Shown here: positions 14,732-15,395 of the stretch, one piece after another
Numbering within the stretch: the first letter of the stretch is position 1
Layout of the letters: every line of letters starts with the position of its first letter
Assembly: GCA_016704655.1 (NCBI GenBank)
Contig: JADIZR010000013.1
Location: 1 to 15,395 of the forward strand
Direction: 5' to 3'
Source: Pseudomonadota bacterium
GTDB lineage: Bacteria > Pseudomonadota > Gammaproteobacteria > Steroidobacterales > Steroidobacteraceae
Length of the DNA stretch: 15,395 nt
Translations under genes and position numbers: made by a program
The notes under the pieces: generated by a model
Told to the model about the DNA's origin: nothing
Databases searched by the model: none
The model's input: the letters and a program-made list of their open reading frames with translations, nothing else

Positions 14732-15395
14732 TCACATCTTGCAGGTGCCGCAGGGTGAATGACACGTGGGCGCCTTGTGGGCCGGGTTGTCCGGATCCTT
14801 CCTGCAGTAAGTCCACACGCAGTACGGCTCGCCCTCTTCGAACTTCAGGTCGATGCGCGGCAGGCGGATATCCAGTTGCACTCCCGGCAGGAAGGCGCTG
14901 GCTCCCATCGCCTCGTGACGGCAGTTGAACTCCCACATCCTGGTGCCGTCGAACTGGTCACCCAGGCCATAGACGCCCTGGGGAACGAATTCGTCGATGA
15001 TCATGCAACGGCGCATGTGCAGCTTCACCGTGTTCTCGTCGATCACCTCCCAGTCACCGCCGAAGCTGCGAACGCCGTCGAGCGTCATGTTGGCGACCTT
15101 GATGGCGTCGACGACGGACGTGATTTCGAAGTTGGCGATCCTGCACAACTTCGGGATGATGTGGGCGCCGATGGCGTTGTAGGCGGTGATGAATACGTCG
15201 CCCATTTTTTCGAGACCCACCAGACCGACCGCCTTGTCGAGCCAGTGGTTGCCCATCTTGAAGTAGCGGTCCTGATAGACGCGGCACAGTTCCACCAGCG
15301 CGTTCTTCGACAGGCTGTCCGCAGTCAGCTCGAAGCGGGTGACCGCGAGTCCGTCCGGCCAGGAGGGACCTTCAGACCGGCCATGCGCGCTGAAC
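14732..15395 (-). CDS. ATC-hydrolase/DUF6125-like protein, paralogue 1 (partial, N-terminus off right edge)
   Basis: The frame is open from the right edge to the stop at 14732, giving 220 residues of the C-terminal part. It parallels its neighbour: YQDRYFKMGNHWLDKAVGLV aligns with the other protein's YWDQWIKIGMAWVDKA. It also has the RRC cysteine after a beta segment, a middle cysteine in EFNCRHE, and EEGEPYCVWTYC near the end. Unlike its neighbour it carries an extra tail ending C-H-S-P-C-G-T-C-K-M. A Met at 15295 lies within the conserved domain, so the real start is outside the window. It leads the pair on the transcript. Function unknown; two proteins so arranged might form a heteromer, but that is inference. 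Confidence 0.7.
   Translation of the reverse strand, partial: FSAHGRSEGPSWPDGLAVTRFELTADSLSKNALVELCRVYQDRYFKMGNHWLDKAVGLVGLEKMGDVFITAYNAIGAHIIPKLCRIANFEITSVVDAIKVANMTLDGVRSFGGDWEVIDENTVKLHMRRCMIIDEFVPQGVYGLGDQFDGTRMWEFNCRHEAMGASAFLPGVQLDIRLPRIDLKFEEGEPYCVWTYCRKDPDNPAHKAPTCHSPCGTCKM

Noticed and set aside
14732..14761. Radical-SAM-like C-x3-C-x2-C motif
   Set aside because: It sits at the extreme C-terminus with no radical-SAM barrel after it.
1..15395. CRISPR arrays, IS elements, tRNA or rRNA genes
   Set aside because: Reading through the window I found no regularly spaced repeats, transposase motifs, terminal inverted repeats or tRNA-like cloverleaf; no computation was run.

Overview
The window is high-GC proteobacterial DNA. 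The short RBS-led genes, ATGA start/stop overlaps and Sec/Tat-exported enzymes suggest a Gram-negative, perhaps a high-GC gammaproteobacterium or a relative; that placement is inference. There are no rRNA or tRNA genes, IS elements or CRISPR arrays that I can see. Twelve genes look complete and two run off the window edges. One further gene, a luciferase-like flavin oxidoreductase, appears to carry a frameshift.

Layout. (1) 6856 down to 1, minus strand: a six-gene operon in transcript order of a membrane-anchored ThuA-like protein, a gluconate-2-dehydrogenase subunit 3 family protein with a Tat-like signal, a GMC flavin dehydrogenase with a four-Cys motif, a nucleoside/sugar:H+ symporter-type MFS permease, a Gfo/Idh/MocA oxidoreductase, and a TIM-barrel sugar isomerase/epimerase cut by the left edge. 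(2) 7111-8121, plus: a divergent LacI-family repressor. (3) 8134-10293: a convergent VOC protein gene and the LLM flavin oxidoreductase gene (minus), with a divergent AraC-family regulator (plus). (4) 13017 down to 10399, minus: a Tat-exported hydroxypyruvate isomerase-like TIM barrel, then a secreted GH39-like glycoside hydrolase. (5) 15395 down to 13365, minus: two tandem paralogues of an ATC-hydrolase/DUF6125-like family, then a small VOC protein.

How they work together. Blocks 1 and 4 are tied together by near-identical 18-bp LacI-type palindromes at 6963-6980 and 13251-13268. Each overlaps the -10 of a minus-strand promoter whose -35 sits in the same ten bases (GTTGACGTCC). I therefore read lacI plus blocks 1 and 4 as one carbohydrate regulon. 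The secreted glycosidase would cut a glycoside, and the exported GMC/subunit-3 dehydrogenase would oxidise a sugar or glycoside in the periplasm. The permease would import the product, and the cytoplasmic Gfo/Idh enzyme and TIM-barrel isomerase would finish the conversion. The gene set resembles the 3-keto-glycoside routes (ThuA/ThuB, Gfo/Idh plus TIM-barrel lyase or epimerase partners), but the substrate cannot be read from sequence. Blocks 3 and 5 look unrelated to sugar use; their substrates are unknown.
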